NCBI RefSeq assembly: GCF_042680605.1
Contig: NZ_JBHUEE010000013.1
Location: forward strand, 5,054 to 69,053
Length of the DNA: 64,000 bases
From: Allobogoriella deserti
GTDB taxonomy: Bacteria; Actinomycetota; Actinomycetes; Actinomycetales; Actinomycetaceae
Direction: 5' to 3'
Below are positions 39,717-48,201 of the stretch, one piece after another (positions within the stretch are counted from its first letter, which is position 1; each line of letters starts with the position of its first letter). Made by a program: the position numbers and the translations under genes. Under the pieces are notes generated by a model. The model saw only the letters and a list, made by a program, of their open reading frames with translations, was not told the origin of the DNA and did not search any database.

Positions 39717-42350
39717 ATGATCAGCGAACGTCACATCGTCGTCATCGGCGGTGGGCCGGCCGCCCACCGCTTCGTCGAGGCCATGACGGCCCGCGAGGGG
39801 GAATCGATCCGGCTGACCGTGGTCACCGAGGAGTCGTGGCTGCCGTACGACCGGGTCGCGCTCTCGAAGGCGTTGACGACGGCCGGCGAGGCGGTCGATC
39901 TCACCCTGGGGCGGGAGCTGTGGGACCGGCCCGGCGTCGACCTGCGGACCTCGACACGGGCCACGAATCTCGATGTCGCCGCACGGTCGGTCACCGTGAG
40001 CTCACCGACCGGGACCGAGGAGCTGTCCTACGACGATCTGGTCCTCGCGACCGGGTCGAACGCCGCGCGCCTGTCCGTGCCGGGCGCCGAGGCCACCCAC
40101 GTCTATCGAACGCTGGACGACATCGCCGCTCTCACCGCCGAGGTCACCCGGCTGGGCGAGAAGCTCGGCAGGCCGCCGCGCGCCGTCGTCGTCGGCGGCG
40201 GTCTCCTCGGCCTCGAAGCCGCCGGTGGGCTCGCCGAGCTCGGTGCCGAGGCCACCGTCGTCAACGTGGCCGGATGGCTGATGAACGCCCAGGTGGACGA
40301 GGGAGGTGGGCAGGCGCTCGGTCGCCTCATCGCCGGAACCGGCCTGGGCGTGCGGTGCGGCGTCATGCCCACCCAGGTCCTGCGTGACGAGAGCGGCGCG
40401 GTGACCGGTGTGGCGCTGCAGGACGAGGACCCGATCGACGCGGACCTCGTCGTCGTCGCCATCGGTGTACGCCCGCGCGATGAGCTCGCTCGTGAGGCCG
40501 GACTGGACATCGGCCCGCGCGGCGGCGCGGTCATCGACGAGACCACGCGGACCTCGGCGGAGCACGTGTGGGCGATCGGTGAGGTGGCGTGTTTCGAGGG
40601 CATGTGCGCCGGCCTGGTGGCTCCGGCCAACACGATGGCCGAGGTCTGCGCCGACCGCCTCGCGCAGGGCTCGGCCACCTACCCGGGCCCGGACATGGCC
40701 ACGAAGCTCAAGCTCGCCGGAGTCGACGTCGCGAGCTTCGGGGACGCGTTCGCTCGGACCGAGCAGGCCCTCGAGATCGTCTATGCCGATCCAGCGCGCG
40801 GCCTGTACCAGAAGATCGTCACCACGGACGACGCCACGACGTTGCTGGGGGGCATCTTCGTCGGTGACGCCACGCCGTACTCTGCGCTGCGTCCGCTGCT
40901 GGGCCGCGAGCTGGGGGCCGAGCCGGCCGCCTACCTCTCGGCCGGCGGCGGCGAGGCCCCGGACACCGAACTGCCGGATGACGCGGTGCTGTGTTCATGC
41001 AACAACGTGCCCGTGGGCGAGGTCCGGGCCGCCGTCGCCGGCACCGAGAGCGCGCCGCCGTGCCACGACCTCGCCGGTCTCAAGGCGTGCACGCGGGCCG
41101 GCACGCAGTGCGGCTCGTGCGTGCCGATGCTGAAGAAGACGCTCGACGCGGAACTCACCAAGGCCGGCGTCACCGTCTCCACCGCGATGTGCGAGCACTT
41201 CGAGTACTCGCGTGCCGAACTGTTCGAGGCCGTGCAAGCAACCTCCCTGGCCTCCTTCGAGGAGATCCTCGCCCGGTTCGGCACCGGCCGCGGATGCGAC
41301 GTGTGCAAACCGGCCGTCGCCTCCATCCTCGCCTCACTACGCACCGAGTACGTCCTCGACGCCGGCCGAGGGACGTTGCAGGACACGAACGACCGCGCGC
41401 TGGCCAACATGCAGAAGGACGGCACGTACTCCGTCGTCCCGCGGGTGCCGGGCGGTGAGATCACCCCGCAGAAGCTCGCGGTCATCGCCCGCGTCGCCGA
41501 GAAGTACGGCCTGTACACCAAGATCACCGGCGCGCTGCGGATCGACATGTTCGGCGCCCGCCTCGAACAGCTCCCGGACATCTGGATGGAGTTGGTCGAG
41601 GCCGGCTTCGAGTCTGGTCACGCCTACGGCAAGGCGTTGCGGAACGTGAAGTCGTGCGTCGGGTCGACGTGGTGCCGCTACGGCGTGCTCGACTCCGTCT
41701 CCATGGCGATCCAACTCGAGCTGCGCTACCGCGGCCTGCGCTCACCGCACAAGCTCAAGATGGGCGTCTCCGGGTGCGCCCGCGAGTGCGCCGAGGCCCG
41801 CGCGAAGGACGTCGGCGTCATCGCCACCGCCGAGGGGTGGAACCTCTATGTCGGCGGCAACGGCGGCGCCAACCCGGCGCACGGCCGGCTGCTGGCGCAG
41901 AACCTCGACGACGAGCACCTCATCCGATATATCGACCGGTACCTCATGTACTACATCCGCACCGCCGACCGGCTGCAACGGACCGCGCACTGGATGGCCG
42001 AGCTCGACGGCGGCATCGAACACGTCCACGACGTGGTGGTGGCGGACTCACTGGGCATCGGCGCGGACCTCGAGCAGGCGATGGCCCGTCACGTCGAGCA
42101 CTACGAGGACGAGTGGGCGGCGACGTTGAAGGACCCGGAGCGGCTACGCCGGTTCCGCTCCTTCGTCAACGCCCCGGCCGAGCCGGACGAGTCGACCGTC
42201 TACGTCCGTGAGAGGGGCCAGCGCCGGCCCGCCACCGCGGCGGAGCGCGCGGGTAGGCTCGAGGACGGCGTCATCCTCGACGAGGCGGCGCCCACCGAAC
42301 CGGTCCTGGTGGCCGGCCTGCAGATCCCCGTCCGCGACCAGGAGGCCTGA
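39717..42350 (+). CDS. nirB: Assimilatory nitrite reductase large subunit
   Basis: This 877-aa enzyme reduces nitrite to ammonium with NADH. The N-terminal FAD/NAD domains (VVIGGGPAAHRF and VVGGGLLGLEAAGGLAELG) are followed by a BFD-like [2Fe-2S] region (CSCNNVPVGEVRAAV and GTQCGSCVPML) and the siroheme/4Fe-4S domain. That domain has its cluster cysteines in SCVGSTWCRYG (CX5C) and GVSGCARECAEAR (CX3C). All key residues are present. The ATG has GGGAGG upstream. A three-nt gap separates it from the SUMT gene. Its leader carries GlnR-like sites. Confidence 0.95.
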   Translation: MISERHIVVIGGGPAAHRFVEAMTAREGESIRLTVVTEESWLPYDRVALSKALTTAGEAVDLTLGRELWDRPGVDLRTSTRATNLDVAARSVTVSSPTGTEELSYDDLVLATGSNAARLSVPGAEATHVYRTLDDIAALTAEVTRLGEKLGRPPRAVVVGGGLLGLEAAGGLAELGAEATVVNVAGWLMNAQVDEGGGQALGRLIAGTGLGVRCGVMPTQVLRDESGAVTGVALQDEDPIDADLVVVAIGVRPRDELAREAGLDIGPRGGAVIDETTRTSAEHVWAIGEVACFEGMCAGLVAPANTMAEVCADRLAQGSATYPGPDMATKLKLAGVDVASFGDAFARTEQALEIVYADPARGLYQKIVTTDDATTLLGGIFVGDATPYSALRPLLGRELGAEPAAYLSAGGGEAPDTELPDDAVLCSCNNVPVGEVRAAVAGTESAPPCHDLAGLKACTRAGTQCGSCVPMLKKTLDAELTKAGVTVSTAMCEHFEYSRAELFEAVQATSLASFEEILARFGTGRGCDVCKPAVASILASLRTEYVLDAGRGTLQDTNDRALANMQKDGTYSVVPRVPGGEITPQKLAVIARVAEKYGLYTKITGALRIDMFGARLEQLPDIWMELVEAGFESGHAYGKALRNVKSCVGSTWCRYGVLDSVSMAIQLELRYRGLRSPHKLKMGVSGCARECAEARAKDVGVIATAEGWNLYVGGNGGANPAHGRLLAQNLDDEHLIRYIDRYLMYYIRTADRLQRTAHWMAELDGGIEHVHDVVVADSLGIGADLEQAMARHVEHYEDEWAATLKDPERLRRFRSFVNAPAEPDESTVYVRERGQRRPATAAERAGRLEDGVILDEAAPTEPVLVAGLQIPVRDQEA

Positions 42351-42352
42351 GC

Positions 42353-43411
42353 GTGCTGCTCGACGCCGACCTGACCGGCCGCACGGTCCTCGTCCTCGGC
42401 GAGGCCCACGCGGCCCGCCGCGTGCTGCGCCGGACCGCCGCCGCGGGCGCCGCGGTCCGTTCTGTCACCACACCGTCCGCCCTGGCCAAGCTGCCCGACG
42501 GCGCGATCGCCGGAGTCGATCTCCTCGCCGTGGTCGGCGACGACCCGGCGTGGCAGACCGCGCTCGAGGCGCTGCACGCACGTGGCCGCCGCGCCGGTTG
42601 GACCGTCCCGCTGGTGGTCCGTGAGTCGGCCGCGGCACCTGGCGGCCAGATCATCCTCGTCGGCGGCGGGCCGGGCACCACCGAGCTGCTGACCGTCGGT
42701 GGCCGCGCCGCGTTGCGGGAGGCCGACGTCGTGCTCTACGACCGGCTCTCCCCGTGGGAGGACCTCGCCGAGCTGACCGGCGGCGCCGAGCTCGTCGACG
42801 TCGGTAAACGGCCCGGCCACCACGCCGTCCCACAGTCACGCATCCAGGAGCTGCTGGTGGACCACGCCCGTGCGGGCAAGACGGTGGTCCGGCTCAAGGG
42901 AGGTGACCCGTTCGTCTTCGGCCGAGGTCGCGAGGAGCTCGGTGCCGCGCTCGAGGCAGGTGTCCCGGTCTCCGTGATCCCGGGGGTCACCAGCGCCGTC
43001 GCCGTGCCGGCCGCCGCCGACATCCCGGTCACGCACCGGGAGCGCAGCCACATGGTCACGTTCGTCTCCGGCCACGCCCCACTTTCCGACGCGGAGCACC
43101 ACCACCTGGCCGGGCTGGTCACCGGGGGCGGGACACTGGTGGTCCTCATGGGGGTCGGAACGCTCAACCAGCTGGTGGCAGGCCTGCGGCGGGCCGGCAT
43201 GGCGGCCCGGACGCCGCTTGCCGTCGTCGAGCGCGGCTACCGCATCGACCAGGCGACGACCTACGCGACCCTGGAGACGGCCGCGCGGGGCGCCCTCGCC
43301 GGGGCCACGTCCCCTGCTGTGCTCGTCGTCGGTGAGGTGGTCCGCCTCGGTCGGGACTGCCCGGATGAGATCGCGCTCGCCGTCGATGCGGTGACCGGGG
43401 CGGTGCCGTGA
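42353..43411 (+). CDS. cobA: Uroporphyrinogen-III C-methyltransferase with degenerate N-terminal domain
   Basis: This SUMT makes precorrin-2 for siroheme. Residues about 100-350 form the methylase domain, with VGGGPGTTELLTVGGRAAL, VLYDRLSPWEDL, VVRLKGGDPFVFGRGREEL, VIPGVTSAVAVPA and PVTHRERSHMVTFVSGH all typical. The first 95 residues resemble a shortened CysG dehydrogenase domain, but the NAD motif GXGXXA is replaced by LGEAHAAR, so it is probably inactive in NAD binding. The GTG at 42353 follows GGAGGCCTGA. The separate chelatase gene supports a pathway split over several proteins. Confidence 0.9.
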   Translation: MLLDADLTGRTVLVLGEAHAARRVLRRTAAAGAAVRSVTTPSALAKLPDGAIAGVDLLAVVGDDPAWQTALEALHARGRRAGWTVPLVVRESAAAPGGQIILVGGGPGTTELLTVGGRAALREADVVLYDRLSPWEDLAELTGGAELVDVGKRPGHHAVPQSRIQELLVDHARAGKTVVRLKGGDPFVFGRGREELGAALEAGVPVSVIPGVTSAVAVPAAADIPVTHRERSHMVTFVSGHAPLSDAEHHHLAGLVTGGGTLVVLMGVGTLNQLVAGLRRAGMAARTPLAVVERGYRIDQATTYATLETAARGALAGATSPAVLVVGEVVRLGRDCPDEIALAVDAVTGAVP

Positions 43412-44523
43412 CGCAGGCGGTCGAGTTCGGCCCGGACCAGCTCACCGGATTCCGGATCGGGGTGACCTCGGACCGCCGTGCCGAGGACCTGATCGCGGCG
43501 TTCGAGCGTCGTGGCGCGGAGGTGCTGCACGCTCCGGCGCTGCAGATCGCGCCCGTCTCCGAAGACCTCCAGCTCATCGCGGACACCCGCGCGGTGCTCG
43601 CCGCGCATCCGGACGTCACGTTGGTCACGACGGCGTACGGCATGCGGCGATGGGCCGAGGCCGCCGACGCCGCCGGTGTGGGCGAGGACCTCCTCTCCGC
43701 CCTGGAGCACTCGCGGATCCTGGTACGCGGCCCCAAGGCGCGCGGTGCGGTCCGTGCGGCGGGACTGAACGACACCGGCATCGCCGCCGACGAGCGGACC
43801 TCCTCGCTGGTCGACATGCTCCTGGCCGACGGCGTGGACGGGCTGACGATCGCCGTCCAGCTGCACGGTTACACCGACACCGAGCAGCTCGAGCGGCTGC
43901 GGTCCGCCGGGGCCACGGTGCTGACCGTCGAGCCGTACCGGTGGGTACGTCCGGAGGGCACCGATCGGTTGCCGCGCCTCATCGATGCGGTGCGGTCGCG
44001 GCAGATCGACGTCGTGACGTTCACGTCGGCACCGGCGGTGGACGCACTGCTCAGCCGGGCACAGGAGCTGGGCCGGTTCGACGAGCTCGTCGAGGCGTTC
44101 CAGGAGGACGTGGTCGCCGCCGCGGTCGGACCGGTCACGGCCGCTCCGGTGCTTGCTGCGGGGATCGAGCCGATCCAGCCCGACCGGTATCGGATGGGAG
44201 CGCTGATCCGACTGGTGTGCGAGCACCTCGCGGAGCACCGCACCAGCGAAATCCCCACCGCACTCGGCACCGTCCACCTGCGCGGGCGCTCGGTGGTCCT
44301 CGGTGACCGCGCCGGCACGCTCGCCCCGGCACCACTGGCGCTCTTCCGCGCCCTCGCCGAGGCCAGGGGCGGCATCCTCACGCGCAGCGAGCTGATCACC
44401 TGCCTACCGGAGTCCGGCGGCGAGCACGCCCTCGACATGGCGATGAGCCGGCTCCGGCAGTCCCTGCCCGACTCGCGCCTGGTGGCGACAGTGGTCAAGC
44501 GGGGCTACCGCCTCCAGGCGTGA
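43408..44523 (+). CDS. HemD-like uroporphyrinogen-III synthase with winged-helix domain
   Basis: This 371-aa protein joins a HemD fold (about 1-265, with RIGVTSDRRAEDLIAAFERRGAEV and TFTSAPAVDALLSRA) to a C-terminal OmpR/PhoB-type winged helix. The winged-helix blocks are VHLRGRSVVLGDRAGTLAPAPLALFRALAEA and DMAMSRLRQSLPDSRLVATVVKRGYRL. Such fusions are found beside nitrite and nitrate assimilation genes in actinobacteria and probably regulate them in response to tetrapyrrole or nitrogen state. It could still retain synthase activity. The GTG start overlaps the previous stop (GTGA). Confidence 0.87.
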   Translation: MTQAVEFGPDQLTGFRIGVTSDRRAEDLIAAFERRGAEVLHAPALQIAPVSEDLQLIADTRAVLAAHPDVTLVTTAYGMRRWAEAADAAGVGEDLLSALEHSRILVRGPKARGAVRAAGLNDTGIAADERTSSLVDMLLADGVDGLTIAVQLHGYTDTEQLERLRSAGATVLTVEPYRWVRPEGTDRLPRLIDAVRSRQIDVVTFTSAPAVDALLSRAQELGRFDELVEAFQEDVVAAAVGPVTAAPVLAAGIEPIQPDRYRMGALIRLVCEHLAEHRTSEIPTALGTVHLRGRSVVLGDRAGTLAPAPLALFRALAEARGGILTRSELITCLPESGGEHALDMAMSRLRQSLPDSRLVATVVKRGYRLQA

Positions 44524-44569
44524 GGCGTGAGCCGGCGGCGTCACGATCTCACCGGCCGCTGCAACACCC

Positions 44570-44618
44570 GTGAGACAGCGGTGACGAAGACTTAACGGCT
44601 CGGAGCCAGCCGTGTAAC
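44570..44618 (+). promoter_or_regulatory. Phased GlnR-like sites upstream of the nitrate transporter
   Basis: Five elements recur every 11 bp: GTGAG at 44570, GTGAC at 44581, TTAAC at 44592, GAGCC at 44603 and GTAAC at 44614. The AC-n9-AC relation known for GlnR sites is met between 44581 and 44596. They lie just upstream of a TAACGT at 44629-44634 that may act as the -10 for a leaderless transcript. Confidence 0.6.
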
Positions 44619-44628
44619 AGCCTTTCCG

Positions 44629-44634
44629 TAACGT
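44629..44634 (+). promoter_or_regulatory. Candidate -10 for leaderless narK transcript
   Basis: TAACGT fits the actinobacterial TANNNT -10 form and ends 7 nt before the ATG at 44642. No purine-rich ribosome site is present in this interval, so transcription may start at the ATG itself. Confidence 0.4.
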
Positions 44635-44641
44635 CGCGGTC

Positions 44642-46006
44642 ATGACGGCACAACAGACCGCACGGTCCGCCGCCCCTAGCGGCTCCGGGCTCGGCCTGCG
44701 CCGACGCCCCGGCCGCTGGCTGGAGGGCTGGGACCCGGAGGACACGGCACAGTGGGAGTCCGAGGGACGTGCGATCGCGCGGGTGAACCTGCGCTGGTCG
44801 ATCTTCTGCGAGTTCCTCGGGTTCGTGGTCTGGCAGCTGTGGTCCATCGTGGCCGTCCAACTGCCCGCCGCGGGGTTCGACCTGACCTCCTCTCAGGTGT
44901 TCTGGCTCATCTCTGTGCCCTCGCTGGTGGGCGCGACACTGCGGATCCCCTACACGTTCATGGTTCCGCTGTTCGGTGGCCGGAACTGGACCACGATCTC
45001 CGCGCTGCTGCTGCTCATCCCCGCGGTCGGGCTGGCCGTGGCGGTCTCCGACCCCGGTACCCCGTTCGGCGCGCTGCTCCTGCTCGCCGCGGTCGCCGGC
45101 TTCGGCGGCGGAAACTTCGCCTCGTCGATGGCGAACATCACCTTGTTCTACCCGGCGCGGGAGAAGGGCTGGGCGCTCGGCCTCAACGCCGCCGGCGGGA
45201 ACGTCGGTGCCGCCGTCGCCCAGCTCGTGGTGCCGATCGCGATCTCCATCGGCGCCGTCGCCACGCTCAACCTGCCGCTCGCCGGGCTGGTGTGGGTCCC
45301 GCTCATCCTCCTCGCCGCGTGGGGCGCGCGGCGGTTCATGCACAACATCGCCGACGCCCATGGCGACGTCGCGGGCTCCCTGGCGGCGCTGCGCGAGCCG
45401 CACCTGTGGGTGATGTCCTTCCTCTACGTCGGCACGTTCGGCTCGTTCATCGGCTTCTCCGCCGTGTTCCCCAAGCTCATCGCCGATGTCTTCCCCGCCT
45501 TCTCCACCTTCGCCGTCGCCGGCGCGGCCCTGTCGCTGTCCTTCCTCGGACCGCTGGTCGGATCCCTGTCCCGCCCGTGGGGCGGCAAGATGGCCGACCG
45601 GTTCGGCGGCGCCGCCATGACGACGACCGCGTTCCTCGTCATGGCGGCCCTCGCGCTGGCCGTGGTCCTCACCCTGCCGGTGGCGAACTTCTGGCTCTTC
45701 CTTGCTCTCTTCCTCGTCCTCTTCGTGGCCAGCGGCTTCGGCAACGGCGCGACCTACAAGATGATCCCGACGATCTTCGCCGTCCGGGGCAGGACCCGGG
45801 AGGCCTCGGCCGCCCTCGGCCTGATCTCCGCCGTCGGGGCCTACGGCGGCTTCCTCGTGCCGCAGGTGCTGAACCTGTCGGCCAGCACCACCGGCAGCTA
45901 CGACGGCGCATTCTTCGGCTTCGTCGCCACGTACGTCGTGATGACCGCCGTCGTCGTCACGGTCTATCTGCGGCCCGGCTCGCGGTTCGCGAAGGCCGGG
46001 GTGTGA
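44642..46006 (+). CDS. Nitrate/nitrite MFS transporter (NarK type)
   Basis: This 454-aa major facilitator protein has about 12 membrane segments. It shows the two nitrate-signature regions of the NNP family: GFGGGNFASSMANITLFYP, near residue 155, and GNGATYKMIPTIF, near residue 365. The first 50 residues are a basic, Arg-rich cytosolic tail. It imports nitrate and may export nitrite. It stands directly before the nitrate reductase gene, consistent with assimilation. No ribosome site is seen before the ATG (see the -10 entry). Confidence 0.92.
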   Translation: MTAQQTARSAAPSGSGLGLRRRPGRWLEGWDPEDTAQWESEGRAIARVNLRWSIFCEFLGFVVWQLWSIVAVQLPAAGFDLTSSQVFWLISVPSLVGATLRIPYTFMVPLFGGRNWTTISALLLLIPAVGLAVAVSDPGTPFGALLLLAAVAGFGGGNFASSMANITLFYPAREKGWALGLNAAGGNVGAAVAQLVVPIAISIGAVATLNLPLAGLVWVPLILLAAWGARRFMHNIADAHGDVAGSLAALREPHLWVMSFLYVGTFGSFIGFSAVFPKLIADVFPAFSTFAVAGAALSLSFLGPLVGSLSRPWGGKMADRFGGAAMTTTAFLVMAALALAVVLTLPVANFWLFLALFLVLFVASGFGNGATYKMIPTIFAVRGRTREASAALGLISAVGAYGGFLVPQVLNLSASTTGSYDGAFFGFVATYVVMTAVVVTVYLRPGSRFAKAGV

Positions 46007-46011
46007 GGCGC

Positions 46012-48201
46012 ATGACGACGGCGGCACGTCCCGTGGCCACAGCCACGCACTGCCCGTACTGCGCCCTGCAGTGCGCGATGACGCTGACGCCTGACGCACA
46101 GGACCGGCTCGAGGTCACCGGCCGTGACTTCCCGACCAACCGGGGCGGCCTCTGCCGGAAGGGATGGACCGCGGCCGAGCTGCTGAACTCCGCCGAGCGG
46201 CTGCACACCCCGTTGCGGCGCCGCAGCGACGGATCGTTCACCGAGATCACCTGGGACGAGGCGCTCGACCGCACCGCCGCGGCGATCGCCGGCACACGCC
46301 GGGACCACGGCGCCGACGCCGTCGGGGTCTTCGGCTCCGGCGGACTGACGAACGAGAAGGCGTACCAGCTCGGCAAGTTCGCCCGCGTCGGCATCGGGAC
46401 CTCCCGGATCGACTACAACGGACGGTTCTGCATGTCCTCCGCGGCCGCGGCCGGACGTCGCAGTCTCGGGATCGACCGCGGCCTGCCCTTCCCGGTGAGC
46501 GACCTGGACGAGGCGGACACCGTACTGCTGCTGGGCAGCAACGTCGCGGACACGATGCCGCCGTTCGTCCAGCACCTCTCCGGCGCCCGGGCACGGGGCG
46601 GGCTGATCGTGGTCGATCCCCGGCGTTCCGCCACGGCGAATCTCACCAGGGACGGCCAGGGGCTCCACCTGCAGCCCGCGCCGGGGACGGACATGGTCCT
46701 CCTGCTCGGTCTCGCCCACGTGGTGGTCCACGAAGGGCTCGTGGACGAGGAGTTCGTCGGGACCCGCACCGAGGGCTACCGGGCCCTCGTCCGCAGCCTC
46801 GCCGCCTGGTGGCCGCACCGCGTCCAGGCGCTGACAGGTGTGCCGGCGGCCCTGCTGCGCACGACCGCGCATCGGTTGGCACAGGGCCGCGCCTACATCC
46901 TCACCGGCCGTGGCGTGGAACAGCACACGGACGGCACGGACACCGCGGCAGCCGCCATCAACCTGGCGCTGCTGCTGGGACTGCCCGGCAGCCGGCACGG
47001 CGGGTACGGGACCCTCACTGGCCAGGGCAACGGGCAGGGCGGACGCGAGCACGGACAGAAGTCTGACCAGCTTCCCGGTTACCGGGCCATCACCGATCCG
47101 GCGGCCCGGGCACACGTCGCCGGCGTCTGGGGTGTGGCGGAGACGAGCCTGCCGGGACCGGGGCTGCCGGCCGTCGAGCTGCTGGCCTCGCTCGGCCGGC
47201 CCGGCGGAGTCCGGTGCCTGCTGGTGCACGGCTCCAACCCGGCCGTCTCGGCTCCCGACGTCACCGCGGTCGTCGAGGGACTGCGACGGCTCGATTTCCT
47301 CGTGGTTGCCGACTTCGTGATGTCCGAGACGGCCGCGGAGGCCGACCTCGTCCTCCCGGTCCCGCAGTGGGCCGAGGAGGAGGGCACCATGACCACCCTG
47401 GAAGGGCGGGTGGTGCGCCGCCGGCGGGCCGGCCCGCCGCCCGAGGGCGTGCGGGACGAGCTGTGGATCCTCGCCGAGCTGGCGGCCCGACTGGACTCCC
47501 CCGCCTCCTTCGACGACGATGCCGAAACGGTCTTCGATGAGCTCGCCCGCGCCTCGGCCGGCGGACCGGCGGAGTACGCGGGGATCGATTACCGCCTGCT
47601 CGAGGAGACCGGCGGTGTGCACTGGCCGTGCCCGCCCGGCTCGAGCGGCACACCCCGGCTCTTCCTCGAGTCTTTCGGCCACCCGGACGGACGCGCTCGG
47701 TTCGTCCCGGTGCGTCCCGCGGCGCCGCTTCCCGACACCGCGCCCGATGCCGACCTCACACTGGTCACCGGTCGGCTGCTCGAGCATTACCAGTCCGGCG
47801 CGCAGACACGGCGGGTGACGGAACTGGCGCGCACCCGCCCGGAATCTCGCCTCGAGATCCATCCGGCGACGGCGGACCGGCTCGGGCTGGCCGACGGGCA
47901 GTGGGCCGAGGTCGAGGCCGCCGCGGGCACCGCACGCGCCCGCGTGCAGGTCAGCGCCGACGTCCGGCCGGACACGGTGTTCCTGCCGTTCCACTTCGGC
48001 GGGAGCGAGCGCGCGAACCTCGCCACCCGGCAGCTCACCGACCCTGTCTCCGGGATGCCGGAGTTCAAGACCACCCGCGTGCGGATCCGCCCTGTCCTCG
48101 AGCCGGATCGCCGGACCGGCGGTGGTGAGGTCCACGCCGCCTCGGCGCCCACGGGCAGGGCCACGGATCGGCACGCGGAGGAGGAGGTGACCAACGCATG
48201 A
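46012..48201 (+). CDS. Assimilatory nitrate reductase, molybdopterin subunit
   Basis: This 729-aa molybdenum enzyme (NasA/NasC/NarB type) reduces nitrate to nitrite. The N-terminal [4Fe-4S] site is CPYCALQCAM with a fourth Cys in GGLCRKGW. Molybdopterin-binding blocks GSGGLTNEKAY, DYNGRFCMSSAAAAGRRSLG, VDPRRSATA and GQGNGQGGREHG follow in order. The C-terminal cofactor-binding domain has TGRLLEHYQSGAQTRR. The ATG at 46012 is chosen; a GTG at 46003 is possible. The next gene overlaps by 4 nt and supplies electrons. Confidence 0.93.
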   Translation: MTTAARPVATATHCPYCALQCAMTLTPDAQDRLEVTGRDFPTNRGGLCRKGWTAAELLNSAERLHTPLRRRSDGSFTEITWDEALDRTAAAIAGTRRDHGADAVGVFGSGGLTNEKAYQLGKFARVGIGTSRIDYNGRFCMSSAAAAGRRSLGIDRGLPFPVSDLDEADTVLLLGSNVADTMPPFVQHLSGARARGGLIVVDPRRSATANLTRDGQGLHLQPAPGTDMVLLLGLAHVVVHEGLVDEEFVGTRTEGYRALVRSLAAWWPHRVQALTGVPAALLRTTAHRLAQGRAYILTGRGVEQHTDGTDTAAAAINLALLLGLPGSRHGGYGTLTGQGNGQGGREHGQKSDQLPGYRAITDPAARAHVAGVWGVAETSLPGPGLPAVELLASLGRPGGVRCLLVHGSNPAVSAPDVTAVVEGLRRLDFLVVADFVMSETAAEADLVLPVPQWAEEEGTMTTLEGRVVRRRRAGPPPEGVRDELWILAELAARLDSPASFDDDAETVFDELARASAGGPAEYAGIDYRLLEETGGVHWPCPPGSSGTPRLFLESFGHPDGRARFVPVRPAAPLPDTAPDADLTLVTGRLLEHYQSGAQTRRVTELARTRPESRLEIHPATADRLGLADGQWAEVEAAAGTARARVQVSADVRPDTVFLPFHFGGSERANLATRQLTDPVSGMPEFKTTRVRIRPVLEPDRRTGGGEVHAASAPTGRATDRHAEEEVTNA

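Noticed and set aside
44752..46011. Long in-frame extension upstream of the nitrate reductase
   Set aside because: The extension is an alternate frame of the nitrate transporter; the Fe-S motif of the reductase begins right after the ATG at 46012.
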